DNA from: Bacteroidota bacterium
Lineage (GTDB): Bacteria > Bacteroidota > Bacteroidia > Chitinophagales > Chitinophagaceae
Assembly: GCA_018267575.1 (NCBI GenBank)
Contig: JAFDYF010000056.1
Coordinates: 372,001-436,000 of the forward strand
Length of the DNA: 64,000 bases
Direction: 5' to 3'
Below the pieces are notes generated by a model. The model was not told the DNA's origin, searched no databases, and was given only the letters and a program-made list of their open reading frames with translations. Positions 8,999 through 15,937 of the stretch are shown piece after piece; positions within the stretch are counted from its first letter, which is position 1; the number at the start of each line of letters is the position of its first letter. Both the position numbers and the translations under genes were made by a program.

Positions 8999-9508
8999 GC
9001 ATTTTTTTAGTTTCTTTAAGGCTAAATGATAAGATACACCAATCGCGCAGACCTATAGTTAGGCTCCAGTGGGGCTCGATGCCAAACCCTGCAAGTGTTA
9101 AGTTAAATATCAGATGACTAAACCTCATGGGTTTTCAATAACCCGTTTATTTTATATTTCACCCAAAACCTGTGAGGTTTTAGCGACAGTTTACGCTTAA
9201 CATAGCACTGGTATGTAAGTGCTACTATTGAGTGGGGTTTGCGTTCAGTTTTATTGATTGACCGTCCCGGTCCCAGATAGTGCCGAAGTTTGATATTATA
9301 TGAAGCTCATGCGAAAAGATTACCCAAAACAGATATGTAAGCTTTGCAAGGAAAAAATAGTTTGTGGGTTGACAATTACACGTCTTCAATACATTCCAAC
9401 AAGAGCCAAGCAGGCATAGATATTTGCCCTGCTCGGCTTTGTTGATGAGTAGTCTTTTAAAAATTAGTTTAGCCCAAGATGTTTTCGCTGGCCAGCCAAA
9501 CCGATATA
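8999..9508. other. Gene-free stretch with degenerate inverted repeat
   Basis: No supported gene is present in these 510 bp. The only clear structure is the inverted repeat at 9120-9180. A short open frame at 8946-9128 on the minus strand has no recognisable features and overlaps the end of the regulator gene. Confidence 0.6.
9120..9180. repeat. Inverted repeat AAACCTCA-GGTTTT / AAAACCTGTGAGGTTT
   Basis: The right arm AAAACCTGTGAGGTTT (9165-9180) pairs with the left arm AAACCTCATGGGTTTT (9120-9135) at 14 of 16 positions, with a 29-nt spacer. The same core occurs at 6791-6844. I recall palindromes with this CCTCACAGGTTTT core as frequent in intergenic DNA of Bacteroidota. That recollection needs a database check. 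Confidence 0.6.
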
Positions 9509-9622
9509 TTACTTTATAAACTTTTCCATGAAACCGAGGCCTAGCGTAAGTAAAATGACGATGATAAAGGCAATGGCACTAGAGATTCCATCATTGTCTT
9601 TGGTGGTTGAAATGATTTTCAT
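9509..9622 (-). CDS. Possible 37-residue single-pass membrane protein
   Basis: The frame encodes MKIISTTKDNDGISSAIAFI followed by a strongly hydrophobic stretch and a basic end (MEKFIK). The polar start, one 18-residue hydrophobic helix and positive tail are typical of bacterial small membrane proteins. It overlaps the last 32 bp of the upstream minus-strand gene in another frame, which would allow translational coupling. No convincing ribosome binding site is visible. I do not recognise the family. Confidence 0.4.
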   Translation of the reverse strand: MKIISTTKDNDGISSAIAFIIVILLTLGLGFMEKFIK

Positions 9623-9839
9623 AATGTTGGATTTTGAGTTTTAAAAAATCAGTTTCGTTCTGGTTATATAAATCAATTACCATACCAAAACCCTTTACCA
9701 GCAAGTGTTTTGCTTGTTTTGCTATGCCACTGTCGTAAAAGATGCAATCTTTGCATCGTATTTTGGGCAATCCTTGCACAAAACCCTTTGAGGACGGAAT
9801 GGCCGAAACCGGGTTTTGAAATTCATTCAAGGCAACCAT
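9591..9839 (-). CDS. Small hypothetical protein with CxxC
   Basis: This 82-residue protein starts at an ATG preceded at close range by AGGGGAA, a good ribosome binding site for this genome. It is soluble, contains CKDC (about residues 30-33, which could bind metal or form a disulfide) and ends in a polar His/Asn/Gln-rich tail. I do not recognise a family. It lies alone between the GlxA regulator and the PpiC gene, with a possible 37-residue membrane protein overlapping its 3' end. Confidence 0.5.
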   Translation of the reverse strand: MVALNEFQNPVSAIPSSKGFVQGLPKIRCKDCIFYDSGIAKQAKHLLVKGFGMVIDLYNQNETDFLKLKIQHYENHFNHQRQ

Positions 9840-9949
9840 TTCCCCTATAATTGCGATATTTTAACGTAGGGTTAAAAATTTAACAGGCAAGTTCCCTTAT
9901 CTTTATTTCCGGTGATATCATATTTTTTACATTGCTTAAAAATTGGGTT

Positions 9950-10561
9950 ATGAAAAATGGTTTCGTGGGCATCTTTCTTCTTTTTTGTATGCCCGCATTT
10001 TGTCAATTAACAGTAACAGAACAGTTTCAAAAAATAGCTACCGTTCAGGAAGCACAAAAATTCATCGACGATAACAAAGCGTTGAAACCCGCCCTGCTCC
10101 ATCTTTCTTTGGACAAAGACTCCTCCCTCATTGATAAGCGCTTATTGAGGCAAAATAAAGGCGATGTGTTTTCAGTTGGCTATGTTACCTATAAAGTGAT
10201 CGATGCGACCTCCTCGGTGGCTTATCGTGCCAGCTATATTTTTTTGGATGGCTCTTCCTTGAGCCCCACCCAGATCGACAGTCTGAAAAAACTGATCCAA
10301 CAAAAACTGGCATCGGGTGTTCCTTTCGATAAGCTATCGGATGAGTATACCATGGATGGCAACAATACCCACGGTGATACGGGTTGGTTTTTTGGGGAAG
10401 AAATGATGCCCAAGGAATTTCAGGATGCCGTACAAAACCATAAGACTGGTGACGTTTTTTTTGTGGACGTTTCTGAAAAGCAATGGCACTATATAGTGAA
10501 GAAGACTTACGACGACAATGCCAAAAAAGAAATTACCGTGCTTCGGGCAAATGGCAGATAA
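9950..10561 (+). CDS. Exported PpiC-type (parvulin) peptidyl-prolyl cis-trans isomerase
   Basis: The 203-residue protein has a signal peptide (MKNGFVGIFLLFCMPAFCQ) and a parvulin domain. The conserved parts are ASYIFLDG near residue 85, the helix FDKLSDEYTMDG, the hallmark GDTGWFFGEEMMPKEFQDAV and the closing strand HYIVKKTYD. Parvulins catalyse proline isomerisation and assist folding of exported proteins, here in the periplasm. The ATG at 9950 is preferred over 9932 because it directly starts the signal peptide. The N-terminal 60 residues do not resemble a SurA chaperone module, so this is a small stand-alone parvulin. Confidence 0.8.
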   Translation: MKNGFVGIFLLFCMPAFCQLTVTEQFQKIATVQEAQKFIDDNKALKPALLHLSLDKDSSLIDKRLLRQNKGDVFSVGYVTYKVIDATSSVAYRASYIFLDGSSLSPTQIDSLKKLIQQKLASGVPFDKLSDEYTMDGNNTHGDTGWFFGEEMMPKEFQDAVQNHKTGDVFFVDVSEKQWHYIVKKTYDDNAKKEITVLRANGR

Positions 10562-10713
10562 AGCGGTAAAACTTCATTAGGGTAATAGATTTGGTTTACT
10601 TCTCCTCTTAACCCATCGGCTAGGGCGGTTACGGTTTGCTATAAATAATAAGCCCATACATTCCATATTTCTAAAAGGGTAGCTAGCTAAGACTTTCCAA
10701 TCATTTTTTAAAA

Positions 10714-10740
10714 TTTCCCAAATCTGGATAAGCTGGGAAA
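10714..10740 (+). terminator. Hairpin TTTCCCA / TGGGAAA, possible terminator
   Basis: Seven-bp perfect arms (10714-10720 and 10734-10740) surround a 13-nt loop, and the sequence after the hairpin is GGGTTTTTG, a short interrupted T-run. It lies about 150 bp after the PpiC stop codon, the only plus-strand gene immediately upstream. Confidence 0.4.
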
Positions 10741-10833
10741 GGGTTTTTGTGTAACTTATTGGTATTCAATGTTATTTTTTATGGCAAGCAAATGGAGGTA
10801 TGAAATCTAAACTATTTATACCTCAAAGCTCAA

Positions 10834-11010
10834 ATGAAAACCCTAAATCCATTATTCGCCCTTACTTTGATCCTGGCAGTTGGTTCAATCAGTGCCATTC
10901 TCTATATGGACAACCACATCATCGCATCTGTTTTATTGATAATTATATCCACCATCGTTATCACGTACTGCATGGATCTAAAAGGGGTGAAGCAGGACAA
11001 AAAGGAATGA
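10834..11010 (+). CDS. Small two-helix membrane protein
   Basis: This 58-residue frame starts MKTLNPLFALTLILAVGS, has two hydrophobic helices (about residues 7-24 and 29-46) separated by the short turn YMDNH, and ends in a Lys-rich tail (LKGVKQDKKE). The hydrophobic pattern favours it over the overlapping 71-residue frame starting at 10800, which has no coherent features. Family and role are unknown; the ribosome binding site is weak. Confidence 0.5.
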   Translation: MKTLNPLFALTLILAVGSISAILYMDNHIIASVLLIIISTIVITYCMDLKGVKQDKKE

Positions 11011-11183
11011 TTTGATTTTGTTCCCGAAAATTGCCTTCTATTTTTCAAGCCTTTCAACATCTTAATATATCAAAAGCTTACCGATGAACTACCAGTTTGG
11101 CAGAAACCGCCTCAACTAAGTTTTTTCATAGGTATATTAAGCCCCGGTTAATCTTAATTGGGGCATTTTTTTTAATTTTATTG

Positions 11184-11627
11184 ATGTCATCCACCAACAC
11201 AAGCTCGCCCAATATATTATTAAAGCACTCATTAAAGGCAATAGAATACCGCTTTATAAAAGCTACCGCAGGTTCAAAACAGGGTTTTGGCGAATTCAAA
11301 GCCAATGCCAGTATGAGAAGCCCAAGCCAAATCATCAATCATATATTTGATTTGGTATCAAAAATGAACATGCTGATTAAGGAAGGGCATTTCAATAGCC
11401 CCTCGCCCCAGAATCTGGATTTTGCATCGGAACAGGCTCGCTTTCTGCTAGGGATAAAAGAACTGGAAATGGCGTTTGGCAAAAAGAAAATAGATATGGG
11501 AGTGAGCAAAAAATTATTGCAGGGACCTATTTTAGATATAGCCACACATGTGGGACAACTCGCTATGCTGAATGGGATTTTCGGCTCTCCGGTTGCTAAG
11601 GAAAGTTATTATGAAATTGATCTCTGA
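11184..11627 (+). CDS. DinB-like four-helix protein
   Basis: The 147-residue product resembles the DinB/YfiT superfamily of four-helix bundle proteins: an early helix (LLKHSLKAIEYRFI), SPSQIINHIFDLVSKMNML, and the C-terminal DIATHVGQLAMLNGIFGSPV, whose THVGQL and GSPVAKESYYE are the most typical part. DinB-like proteins bind a metal through three His; the His in NHIFD and THVGQ are candidates. Some members are thiol transferases, many uncharacterised. I start at the ATG at 11184; the longer open frame begins with a TTG at 11097 and adds a spurious leader. It converges with the next gene across a strong inverted repeat. Confidence 0.65.
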   Translation: MSSTNTSSPNILLKHSLKAIEYRFIKATAGSKQGFGEFKANASMRSPSQIINHIFDLVSKMNMLIKEGHFNSPSPQNLDFASEQARFLLGIKELEMAFGKKKIDMGVSKKLLQGPILDIATHVGQLAMLNGIFGSPVAKESYYEIDL

Positions 11628-11658
11628 TAAAATATCCTCGTGTTAAGTTATATGTGCA

Positions 11659-11710
11659 TTGTCAATGGTGAATGGTCAATCGGCTGTTTTTCACCATTCA
11701 CCATTGACAA
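11659..11710. repeat. 18-bp perfect inverted repeat between convergent genes
   Basis: TTGTCAATGGTGAATGGT (11659-11676) and ACCATTCACCATTGACAA (11693-11710) are perfect reverse complements around a 16-nt loop. The arms consist of tandem TGGTGAA/TTCACCA heptamer-like units. It lies between the stops of the DinB-like gene (plus) and the small His-rich gene (minus), so a bidirectional terminator role is likely. Confidence 0.75.
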
Positions 11711-11770
11711 ATAAAAAAGTCATGATACGCTTACCATAATACGAGTTCGGTGCTGTTGAACTAGTACAAA

Positions 11771-12097
11771 TCAATGCCTGTCCTCGTAAAGTCGAAAATA
11801 CAATGCCTTTCTTAACGAAACCCAGGCCTGCTGCATATCAGTTTCTGCCTGTCCTTTGTGCCCACCAAAATCGTTGGGTGCTTCGTGCAAATGCCTCATG
11901 CCATCTTCCAGGTCGTGCATTGCTTTTGTAATATTGGGGTGAAGGGATTCTTCGTTATGCATGAGCCTTGCCTCATTGGGTGTTGGGGGCCTATTGCCCA
12001 TAATTACATCTACATTAATGTGCATAGCGCCCTGTTGTGCAAAGCTGATGCTTACAGAGGCCATGATAATTGATAAGAATACAAGTGCTTTTTTCAT
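11771..12097 (-). CDS. Small exported His-rich helical protein
   Basis: The 108-residue protein has a clear signal peptide (MKKALVFLSIIMASVSISFA, then QQ). The mature part is helical and rich in His, Met and acidic residues: NITKAMHDLEDGMRHLHEAP, NDFGGHKGQAETDMQQAW. The pattern 'L..A..DFGGHK..A...m..A...L' is one I have seen in small exported proteins of several phyla, but I cannot name the family. The His content could suggest metal binding; this is inference. It has its own 5' region and converges with the DinB-like gene. Confidence 0.7.
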   Translation of the reverse strand: MKKALVFLSIIMASVSISFAQQGAMHINVDVIMGNRPPTPNEARLMHNEESLHPNITKAMHDLEDGMRHLHEAPNDFGGHKGQAETDMQQAWVSLRKALYFRLYEDRH

Positions 12098-12363
12098 ACT
12101 GGTTAAAATAGTTTGAATGAGTAATGATTTTGGTATCAGATGGTAATATTGTTAAAAAGTTTAATTCAAAAGGGTACTTTATATTTTTGGTTACCCAAAA
12201 AAGGGCCGTATTTGATTTTTGCAAAAATAGATCTGCAACTTTGGTTACTCAATTGCTTAAAGATGCACGGGATATTTGCAAAAGGAGATGCATTTGCAAA
12301 GTTTGGCAACTTTAGTGCTGTATAGGATGTTAATTAGGATAAGGAATCAAAAATATATTGATT

Positions 12364-12957
12364 ATGAAAGAATTTTGGGACCAACGTTTCGGGCAAGAAG
12401 AATTTATTTATGGGAAAACCCCTAATCAATTTTTCAAAGATCAGCTTCAAGGGCTCAAGCCAGCAAAATTATTATTGCCATGCGAAGGTGAAGGACGGAA
12501 TGCGGTTTTTGCCGCCACCCAACATTGGGAGGTGGATGCTTTTGACCAAAGCAGTACGGGCAAACAAAAGGCGGAGCAATTGGCAAAAGAATTCAATGTC
12601 CATATCAACTATCAACTGGCGGATGCGATTGAATTTGATTATGGCGAAAATAAATATGATGCGATTGCGCTGATCTATGCCCATTTCCCTGAATCTATAA
12701 GAAAGCAGATACACCAAAAATGTGTAAAAGCATTAAAGCCCGGTGGCCTGCTCCTGATAGAGGCTTTTAACCCTTTACAATTAAATAATAATAGCGGCGG
12801 ACCTAAATCGGAAGACTTGTTGTACACAATGGAAATGCTTGCACAAGATTTTAAAGGCATGCATTTTCAGTTGCTGAGAAATGAAAGTATTGTTTTGGAA
12901 GAAGGTGAGTTTCACAAAGGGCTGGCCAATGTGTTGCGTATGATTGCCAAAAAATAA
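12364..12957 (+). CDS. Class I SAM-dependent methyltransferase (TehB/TPMT-like)
   Basis: The 197-residue protein begins MKEFWDQRFGQEEFIYGKTP, an N-terminus typical of TehB/thiopurine-methyltransferase-like enzymes. The SAM-binding motif I is degenerate but recognisable (KLLLPCEGEGRNAVFAA). Motif II/III follow as DAIEFDYGENKYDAIALIYAHF and LKPGGLLLIEAFNP. Members methylate small molecules including tellurite, selenite or thiols; the substrate here is unknown. The ATG at 12364 follows AAGGAA at about 12340-12345; a TTG two codons upstream is also possible. It is followed 7 bp later by a membrane methyltransferase and then the sulfide oxidation block. Confidence 0.8.
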   Translation: MKEFWDQRFGQEEFIYGKTPNQFFKDQLQGLKPAKLLLPCEGEGRNAVFAATQHWEVDAFDQSSTGKQKAEQLAKEFNVHINYQLADAIEFDYGENKYDAIALIYAHFPESIRKQIHQKCVKALKPGGLLLIEAFNPLQLNNNSGGPKSEDLLYTMEMLAQDFKGMHFQLLRNESIVLEEGEFHKGLANVLRMIAKK

Positions 12958-12964
12958 AACCTTC

Positions 12965-13429
12965 ATGGATCTACAACCACCCATCGAACATCAGCAAATT
13001 TTCAAAGCAAATCTGCTGGTATCGCTTCAATTTATATTAATCGGATTGCTCCTGCTTACGATTGATGCTTTTCATTTTTCTTTTCTTGCCATACTCTTTA
13101 TTATATTATCCATGTTTGTGGCTTTTTGGTCAATCATTACCATGCGGAAATCCAAACTGCGCATTTCGCCCATACCCGCCGTCACGGCAACCTTGATTAT
13201 TGATGGACCATATAAATATATCAGACATCCCATGTATGCTTCCATACTGTTGGCGGCAATCGGCTTATTGTTTTTGAATTTTTCTTGGATTAGATTAGGT
13301 TTGGCTATTACACTCATGTTGGTATTGTTGGTAAAACTTGAGTGGGAAGAAAAAATGCTAAGCAAAAAATTCACCAACTATCTGGACTATAAAAAACGGA
13401 CTAAACGCCTACTTCCTCTGGTATTTTAA
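12965..13429 (+). CDS. ICMT/PEMT-family membrane methyltransferase
   Basis: The 154-residue protein has four hydrophobic segments (about residues 18-34, 39-58, 88-105 and 108-126) and the family signature GPYKYIRHPMY near residues 83-93, followed by EWEEKML and YLDYKKRTKRLLP. This matches the isoprenylcysteine carboxyl methyltransferase/phospholipid methyltransferase fold, in which the SAM site lies at the membrane surface. Bacterial members methylate varied lipophilic or thiol compounds; the substrate here is not known. The start at 12965 leaves a 7-bp gap to the upstream methyltransferase, so the two are very probably co-transcribed. Confidence 0.8.
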   Translation: MDLQPPIEHQQIFKANLLVSLQFILIGLLLLTIDAFHFSFLAILFIILSMFVAFWSIITMRKSKLRISPIPAVTATLIIDGPYKYIRHPMYASILLAAIGLLFLNFSWIRLGLAITLMLVLLVKLEWEEKMLSKKFTNYLDYKKRTKRLLPLVF

Positions 13430-13474
13430 AACTATTCCTGCCGTTTCCGTTTAAAAAATGACAACCATCAAGTG

Positions 13475-13494
13475 AATGATTAACGTTGATCATT
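13475..13494. promoter_or_regulatory. 20-bp near-perfect palindrome upstream of sqr
   Basis: AATGATTAACGTTGATCATT is palindromic at 9 of 10 pair positions. It lies 155 bp before the sqr start and 46 bp after the stop of the upstream methyltransferase gene. It could be an operator or part of a terminator. No T-run follows on the plus strand. Confidence 0.4.
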
Positions 13495-13528
13495 AAACGA
13501 ATTGAGTCTCATCAGTTTTGCGCTTAGT

Positions 13529-13542
13529 GTTACTAAAGTTAC
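13529..13542. promoter_or_regulatory. Candidate 5-4-5 operator (GTTAC-N4-GTTAC) upstream of sqr
   Basis: GTTACTAAAGTTAC differs at one base from the dyad GTAAC-N4-GTTAC found upstream of the tolC-like gene (15877-15890). A 14-bp 5-4-5 arrangement is the spacing of Crp/Fnr-family sites. It ends 107 bp before the sqr start. The regulator is unknown. Confidence 0.35.
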
Positions 13543-13649
13543 AAACCCCCCATATACCCCAATCTAATTTTACATCGGATTTAAAAACAGGGTACAAAAT
13601 CAGATTTCAAAATCTACCCTCAAACTTAAAAGACTCAAAATTAGTCAAC

Positions 13650-14885
13650 ATGAAAAGGATTATCATACTAGGCGCAGGAACTGCCGGAACCATGATGGCA
13701 AACCACTTGCATCATGAACTTGACCAACAGGAATGGGAAATAGATATTATTGACGAAAGAAAAGAACATTATTATCAGCCCGGTTATTTGTTCTTGCCTT
13801 TTGATATCTATGAACCCGAAGAAATAGTAAAACCAATCAAAGAATTTATCCCGAAAGGCGTTCGCCTGCTTTCCGATAAAATAGATAAAGTGGATGCGGA
13901 AAAAAATTTGGTACAAATGCAAAGTGGCGATCGGTTGCATTATGATATATTGATCATAGCCACCGGTGCCAAGATTGCCCCCGAAGAAGTAACCGGTATG
14001 AATGGGAAGGAGTGGCAAAAATCTGTATTCGATTTTTACAGCTTTGAAGGGTCATTGGCATTGCGGAACAAATTGCGGGAATGGAAAGGGGGCAAATTGG
14101 TCGTTCATATCACTGAAATGCCCATCAAATGCCCCGTAGCCCCATTGGAATTTGCTTTTTTGGCCGATTCCTATTTCAAGAACAAAAAAATGAGGGATCA
14201 AGTTGAGATTACCTATGTAACCCCTTTGAGCGGTGCCTTTACCAAACCCAAGGCCACGGCTGCCTTGGACCATCTGATGCTTGAAAAGAATATCCATATT
14301 GAAAGTGATTTTGCCATTGCTGAAGTGGATAATGAAAATAAAAAAATCATTGACTATGGCGGTCGGGAAATTCCTTTTGATCTTTTGGTAACGGTGCCGA
14401 CGAATAAGGGTGATGAATTGATGGAGCGTTCTGGTTTGGGCGACGACTTGAACTACGTGCCCACCAATAAGGGAACACTTCAATCCCAGCAATATCAAAA
14501 CATTTTTGTGCTGGGGGATGCCAGCAATATCCCAGCATCCAAAGCGGGTTCGGTGGCACATTTTGAAGCCGAGATCCTTACGGAAAACATTATCCGTTTT
14601 ATCAACGGCGATCCACTCAAGGCCGAATTTGACGGGCATGCCAATTGCTTTATTGAAACTGGCAATGGCAAAGCTTTGCTGATTGATTTTAATTATACCC
14701 ACGAACCAGTGGAGGGTGAGTTTCCTTTCCCAGGCGTTGGCCCTTTAAGATTGCTGAAAGAAAGCCGGATGAACCATATGGGCAAGCTTGCTTTCAAATG
14801 GATTTACTGGAACGTGTTGCTGAAAGGAACACATATCCCCTTTGTTGGTGCAACCATGCAGGAGGCCGGAAAACATTTTGCTTAA
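13650..14885 (+). CDS. sqr: Sulfide:quinone oxidoreductase
   Basis: The 411-residue flavoprotein oxidises sulfide and passes electrons to the quinone pool at the membrane. The FAD dinucleotide fold starts at once (MKRIIILGAGTAGTMMANHL). DILIIATGAKIAPEEVTGM is the second nucleotide-fold motif, and NIFVLGDASNIPASKAG is the C-terminal FAD motif. Two redox cysteines in SQR positions are visible: C161 in MPIKCPVAPLEF and C333 in HANCFIETG. The third Cys found in some SQRs is absent, as in other subtypes. A C-terminal amphipathic stretch (KLAFKWIYWNVLLKG) fits membrane attachment. The ATG at 13650 starts the FAD fold; the upstream 44 codons look non-coding. It begins a block with TusE- and DsrE-like genes 17 and 25 bp apart. 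Confidence 0.88.
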   Translation: MKRIIILGAGTAGTMMANHLHHELDQQEWEIDIIDERKEHYYQPGYLFLPFDIYEPEEIVKPIKEFIPKGVRLLSDKIDKVDAEKNLVQMQSGDRLHYDILIIATGAKIAPEEVTGMNGKEWQKSVFDFYSFEGSLALRNKLREWKGGKLVVHITEMPIKCPVAPLEFAFLADSYFKNKKMRDQVEITYVTPLSGAFTKPKATAALDHLMLEKNIHIESDFAIAEVDNENKKIIDYGGREIPFDLLVTVPTNKGDELMERSGLGDDLNYVPTNKGTLQSQQYQNIFVLGDASNIPASKAGSVAHFEAEILTENIIRFINGDPLKAEFDGHANCFIETGNGKALLIDFNYTHEPVEGEFPFPGVGPLRLLKESRMNHMGKLAFKWIYWNVLLKGTHIPFVGATMQEAGKHFA

Positions 14886-14902
14886 CACTAAAATTAATTT
14901 AT

Positions 14903-15211
14903 ATGGAAAAGATTTTAGCAGGAAAAACCATCAACGTAAACGAAGAAGGTTTTATGACCGATTTCAGTCAGTGGAATAAAGAAGTGGGCGAAGCCATATC
15001 CAAAGAAGCCAATATTTTACTCAGTCCAAGACATTGGCAAGTGATCGACTATATTCAAGGTGAGTTCAAAAAAGAAGTGCCCCTGAGTATAAGAAGAGTA
15101 GGCAAAAGTGGCGTGGTGGATATCAAGGAATTTTATTCCCTTTTCCCCAATGCTCCATTGAAAACAGCCACCAAGATTGCTGGTATTCCCAAACCCGCCA
15201 GTTGTATTTGA
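14903..15211 (+). CDS. TusE/DsrC-family sulfur carrier protein
   Basis: The 102-residue protein matches the TusE/DsrC/DsvC family: GFMTDFSQWNKEVGEAISKE, SPRHWQVIDYIQGEF, and the flexible C-terminal arm ending PKPASCI. The penultimate Cys (C101) is the sulfur-carrying residue. The second Cys that true DsrC proteins have 11 residues earlier is a Thr here, so it is of the TusE-like single-Cys type. TusE relays persulfide sulfur in tRNA 2-thiolation; in this position it more likely accepts sulfur produced by the adjacent SQR, which is inference. Start 14903 lies 17 bp after sqr. Confidence 0.85.
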   Translation: MEKILAGKTINVNEEGFMTDFSQWNKEVGEAISKEANILLSPRHWQVIDYIQGEFKKEVPLSIRRVGKSGVVDIKEFYSLFPNAPLKTATKIAGIPKPASCI

Positions 15212-15236
15212 TAGATAACCCTTAAAAGTATTTTTT

Positions 15237-15719
15237 ATGAACGAGTTTAATGGCGAAATAAAAAAAATGATGATCATCCTTTCCAAGGCAACATTGGAAA
15301 ATGTGTACGCCGCATTTGTATTGGCCAACGGTGCTCGGATGGAAGGTATTGAAGCCGAAATGTTTTTTACCTTTTTTGGCTTGGAGGCCATCCATAAGAA
15401 AAAACTGGAACACCTGCATGTAGCTACTGTAGGAAACCCTGCCATGCATATGCCCACCATGTTGGGAGGACTCCCTGGTATGGAAGCATTGGCAACTGGG
15501 ATGATGAAAAAAGAAATGGAAAAGATAGATATGCCAGATGTGCATGAGTTTCTCGACATCTTAAAAGCTTCTGGGGTAAAACTCTGGGCTTGCAAACTGG
15601 CCATGGATATGTTCCACTACAAAAAGGAAGATATGATCGATGATATCGATGGCGTGATTACCGTTGGTGATTTTTATAAACAAGGAAGTGGGCTTGGCTC
15701 GCACATGTTGTTTATATGA
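15237..15719 (+). CDS. DsrE/DsrF/DrsH-like (DsrE2-type) sulfur-transfer protein
   Basis: The 160-residue protein has the DsrE-like alpha/beta fold: KKMMIILSKATLENVYAAFV with a Lys/Glu-rich start, GIEAEMFFTFFGLEAIHK, and GVKLWACKLAMDMF, where C119 is the conserved DsrE2-family cysteine that can carry persulfide. A final strand GVITVGDFYKQG resembles the usual GVatfl region. A Met-rich insert (GNPAMHMPTMLGGLPGMEAL) is characteristic of DsrE2 proteins. DsrE2 proteins take part in cytoplasmic sulfur trafficking. It closes the sqr block and is followed by a clear terminator hairpin. Confidence 0.85.
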   Translation: MNEFNGEIKKMMIILSKATLENVYAAFVLANGARMEGIEAEMFFTFFGLEAIHKKKLEHLHVATVGNPAMHMPTMLGGLPGMEALATGMMKKEMEKIDMPDVHEFLDILKASGVKLWACKLAMDMFHYKKEDMIDDIDGVITVGDFYKQGSGLGSHMLFI

Positions 15720-15803
15720 TTGTTGGAACGCATTGTTACATCATTTTTCCCAACCCTTGAAACCAACCTTGTTCTAGTAGTTTCATGTTGATGATAGTTA
15801 TGG

Positions 15804-15839
15804 AAGTACTGCTTGTAGAAATATGAGCGGTACTTTTTT
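15804..15839 (+). terminator. Intrinsic terminator after the sqr block
   Basis: Arms AAGTACTGCT (15804-15813) and AGCGGTACTT (15826-15835) pair at all ten positions (one T-G wobble) around a 12-nt loop, and the 3' arm runs directly into a T-tract. It lies 85 bp after the DsrE stop codon and separates the sulfur block from the efflux operon. Confidence 0.75.
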
Positions 15840-15876
15840 ATTTAGACCTCAATCCATTGTAGCCTTTTTGGAATAA

Positions 15877-15890
15877 GTAACAAATGTTAC
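15877..15890. promoter_or_regulatory. Candidate Crp/Fnr-type operator GTAAC-N4-GTTAC
   Basis: GTAACAAATGTTAC is a dyad with 6-bp perfect arms (GTAACA/TGTTAC) around AA, a 14-bp 5-4-5 layout. It lies 47 bp before the tolC-like start codon, and a one-mismatch relative precedes sqr (13529-13542). The binding protein is not known. Confidence 0.4.
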
Positions 15891-15937
15891 CCTTAGCCAT
15901 TTTTTCTGCAATTAGTTTCGCCGCAAATTAATAGTGA

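Noticed and set aside
10800..11015. 71-codon frame starting next to GGAGGT
   Set aside because: The Shine-Dalgarno-like bases touch the ATG, leaving no spacing, and the overlapping frame at 10834 encodes a coherent membrane protein.
14052..14702. 216-codon minus-strand frame under sqr
   Set aside because: Antisense to FAD-binding motifs of sqr; no features of its own.
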